Assembly (NCBI GenBank): GCA_963823735.1
Contig: CAWGMO010000002.1
Coordinates: 558,001 to 622,000 of the forward strand
DNA: 64,000 nt
Direction of reading: 5' to 3'
From: Actinoallomurus sp963823735
GTDB lineage: Bacteria > Actinomycetota > Actinomycetes > Streptosporangiales > Streptosporangiaceae
Shown: positions 61,706 to 64,000 of the stretch, piece after piece
How positions within the stretch are numbered: the stretch's first letter is position 1
Layout of the letters: the number at the start of each line of letters is the position of its first letter
Position numbers and translations under genes: made by a program
The notes under the pieces: model-generated
Told to the model about the DNA's origin: nothing
The model's input: only the letters and a program-made list of their open reading frames with translations
The model's database searches: none

Positions 61706-64000
61706 TCACGACACCGACGAGTAGGCCACCACACCGCGGCGCATGGCGTCCATGGCCTTGCCGGCGGTGGCGCAGACCGCTTCCTCGCGGGGCCGCGTCG
61801 GCGATCTGGCCGAGCAGGTCGAGCAGCTGCTTGATCCAGCGGACGAAGTCGCCCGCGGCCAGGTCGCCGTCTCCGTGAGCACGGCGTCGAGCGGGTGCCC
61901 CTTGGCCCAGCGGTAGGCGGCCCAGGCGAAGCCGAGGTCGGGCTCGCGAGGAAGGCCAGGCGTGGTCGCTCTCGATCTCCTCCAGCTCCCCCGAGAGGCG
62001 CACCATCTCGGCCAGCGCCTCCCGGGCCGCGCCCGCGGGGAGCCTCGGGCTGGCGCGCTCGTCGGCCTGGCGCGACTCGAAGACCAGTGAGGACACGCAC
62101 GCGGCCAGCTCGGCCGGGTCCAGGTCGTTCCAGAGCCCCGCGCGCAGGCACTCGGCGGTGAGCAGGTCGGGCTCGGTGTAGAGCCGGGCGAGGCGGCGGC
62201 CCTCGGCGGTGACCTTCTCGTCGCGAGGTAGCCGAGCTGTTCGAGCACCCCGCAGACCTGGTCGAAGGTGCGGGCGATCACGTGGGAGCGGCCCTCGACC
62301 CGGCGCCGCAGGCCGTCGGTCTCGCGGCCAGCGGTAGTAGCGCTCGGCCCAGCGGGCGTGGTCCTCGCGGTCGTCGCAGCCGTGGCAGGGGTGCTGGCGG
62401 ATCTGGCGGCGCAGGCGGCGTGATCTCGGCGTCCTCCGCGGCGCGGCCGCGCGGCGGCGGGCTTCCGCGGCGAGTCGCGGTCGCCGGTCTTGTTGCGCAG
62501 GGTCGAGGCGAGGTCGCGGCGGTGCTGCGGCGACTTGCGTTGAAGACTTGGGGATCTCGCACGCGCTCGACCGGCTCCACCGGGACGGGGAAGTCGGCCG
62601 GCGACAGCTGCTTGACCTGGCTTGCCGACGGTGAGCACCAGCGGCGCCGGGCCGTTCGCCGCCTGGCGTGCGCCGGGGTCGAGGACGACGCGCGAGGCCC
62701 GCGCGGCGCCCGCCGGGCACCCCGATGACGTCGCCGGGCCGCAGCGCCTCCAGGCGAGCGCGCGCCTCGCGCGCTGCGGGCCGGCGCGCTGCGCGCGAAG
62801 TCGGCCTCCCGGTCGGACAGCGGCGCTGCGCATCGCGGCGTACTCCGTGAAGTCGCCCAGGTGGCAGGTCATCGCCTCGGCGGTAGCCCTCCAGGGCCTC
62901 CTCGCTGCGGCGCACCTGCCGGGCCAGCCCGACCACCGCCCGGTCGGCCTGGAACTGCGCGAACGAGGACTCCAGCAGGGTCCGGGCCCGCTCGCGGCCG
63001 AACTGGCCGACCAGGTTGACGGCCATGTTGTACGAGGGCCGGAAGCTGGAGCGCAGCGGGTAGGTGCGGGTGCCGGCCAGGCCGGCGACCGCGCGCGGGT
63101 CGACGCCCGGCTGCCACAGCACGACGGCGTGGCCCTCGACGTCGATGCCGCGGCGGCCGGCGCGCCCGGTGAGCTGGGTGTACTCCCCCGGGGTGAGGTC
63201 GACGTGGGTCTCGCCGTTCCACTTGACCAGCTCTCGATCACGACGGTGCGGGCGGGCATGTTGATGCCCAGCGCGAGGGTCTCGGTGGCGAACACCGCCT
63301 TGACCAGGCCGCCGGTGAACAGCTCCTCGACGATCTCCTTGAAGGTCGGCAGCATGCCCGCGTGGTGGGCGGCGAGGCCGCGCTCCAGCGCGTCGCGCCA
63401 GCTCCAGGTAGCCGAGGACGTCGAGGTCCTCGTCGGGCAGGTCGCGCGGTGCGCTCGTCGACGATCGTGGCGGATCTCGTGGCGCTCGCTCGTCGGTGGT
63501 GAGCCGGATGCCCGGCGTGCAGGCACTGCCGACCGCGGCGTCGCAGCCGGCCCGGCTGAAGATGAAGGTGATCGCGGGCAGCAGGCCCGTCGCGGTCGAG
63601 GCGCTCGATGACGTCGGCCCGGGGCGGCGGGCCGGAACCGCTGCGGGCGCGCCTCGCGCCGCCTGCCGCTGCGGCGGCCCCGGTTGACCGTTCGTCCGGC
63701 GCAGCCGTCGTCCTTGCGCGAATGCGCCAGGAGGTCGGGGTTGACCTGCGGGTGCCGCCGAGGCCATCGTCGCTCGTGTCGACGAACAGGTCGTAGAGCC
63801 GGCTGCCGACGAGCATGTGCTGCCACAGCGGCACCGGGCGGTGCTCGTCGACGATCACCGTGGTGTCGCCGCGGACCTCGCCCAGCCACTCGCCGAACTC
63901 CTCGGCGTTGCTGACCGTCGCCGACAGGGCGACCAGGCGCACCGACTCGGGCAGGTGGATGATCACCTCTTCCCAGACCGCGCCGCGGAAGCGGTCGGCG
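61706..64000 (-). pseudogene. HelY-like Ski2/Mtr4 RNA helicase, C-terminal part, frameshifted
   Basis: The gene enters from the right edge. Readable pieces in order are VIIHLPESVRLVALSATVSN, the ESWRWRDALERGLAAHHAGM-type part after helicase motif IV, TYPLRSSFRPSYNMAVNLVG, and a C-terminal end with KAMDAMRRGVVAYSS. These fit the actinobacterial HelY/Ski2 family of RNA helicases. At least ten single-base insertions break the frame between 61750 and 63800. The true stop is probably at 61706-61708. The N-terminal helicase domain lies outside the window. Confidence 0.8.

Overview
The window is high-GC, gene-dense bacterial DNA with strong third-position GC bias, frequent GTG/TTG starts, many ATGA stop/start overlaps, three Ser/Thr kinases, an ANTAR-PAS-SpoIIE phosphatase, MocR and ROK regulators and a HelY-type helicase. 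This points to a filamentous actinobacterium. I would guess Streptosporangiales or Thermomonosporaceae, but that placement is inference. I saw no rRNA, tRNA, IS element or CRISPR array.

Layout. 1-3.4 kb: end of an ABC ATPase, an AraC regulator, two DUF1772 membrane proteins and a threonine aldolase. 3.4-7.3 kb: a tiny membrane protein, a secreted GH25 lysozyme, then a 1.4 kb gene-free tract with degenerate tandem repeats and a 19-bp perfect inverted repeat, then a GNAT enzyme. 7.3-12.9 kb: an ABC permease with a 370-residue disordered N-terminus, a WD40 Ser/Thr kinase and a methyltransferase. 13.2-15.2 kb: a lower-GC island encoding a WXG100 protein, a polymorphic-toxin-like protein and a HEAT-like putative immunity protein, behind a good sigma-70-type promoter. 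15.3-26.6 kb: a FEN-type exonuclease, RDD protein, tyrosine-phosphatase-like protein, MFS transporters, FMN reductase/TetR pair, acyltransferase, a tandem trio of small secreted paralogues and a second kinase.

26.6-35.6 kb is a sugar or glycoside catabolic cluster: zinc dehydrogenase and MGH1-like glycosidase on one strand, and divergently a solute-binding lipoprotein, two permeases, a ROK repressor, a TIM-barrel isomerase and an SDR. 35.5-42.2 kb has an S9 peptidase, a membrane protein with an extracellular periplasmic-binding fold, and a kinase next to it. 42.2-45.2 kb has NagA- and NagB-like enzymes and a secreted PLC-like phosphodiesterase. 45.3-51.5 kb has a MocR regulator divergent from a shikimate-dehydrogenase-like gene, both carrying low-complexity insertions, then an epoxide hydrolase and a GH13 enzyme. 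51.5-64 kb has a DUF4232 lipoprotein, acyl-CoA dehydrogenase, M24 peptidase, SpoIIE phosphatase, a second FEN exonuclease, Crp regulator, AlkB-like dioxygenase under an SOS-box-like palindrome, a glycosyltransferase and the end of a HelY helicase.

About ten otherwise conserved genes are broken by single-base indels, clustered at 26.6-32.1, 52.9-53.8 and 61.7-64.0 kb with isolated cases elsewhere. In several places the extra base falls in the same context (GTC-AAC read as GTCGAAC), so I suspect systematic sequencing or assembly error more than true decay. I mark these genes as pseudogenes but describe the product they would make.
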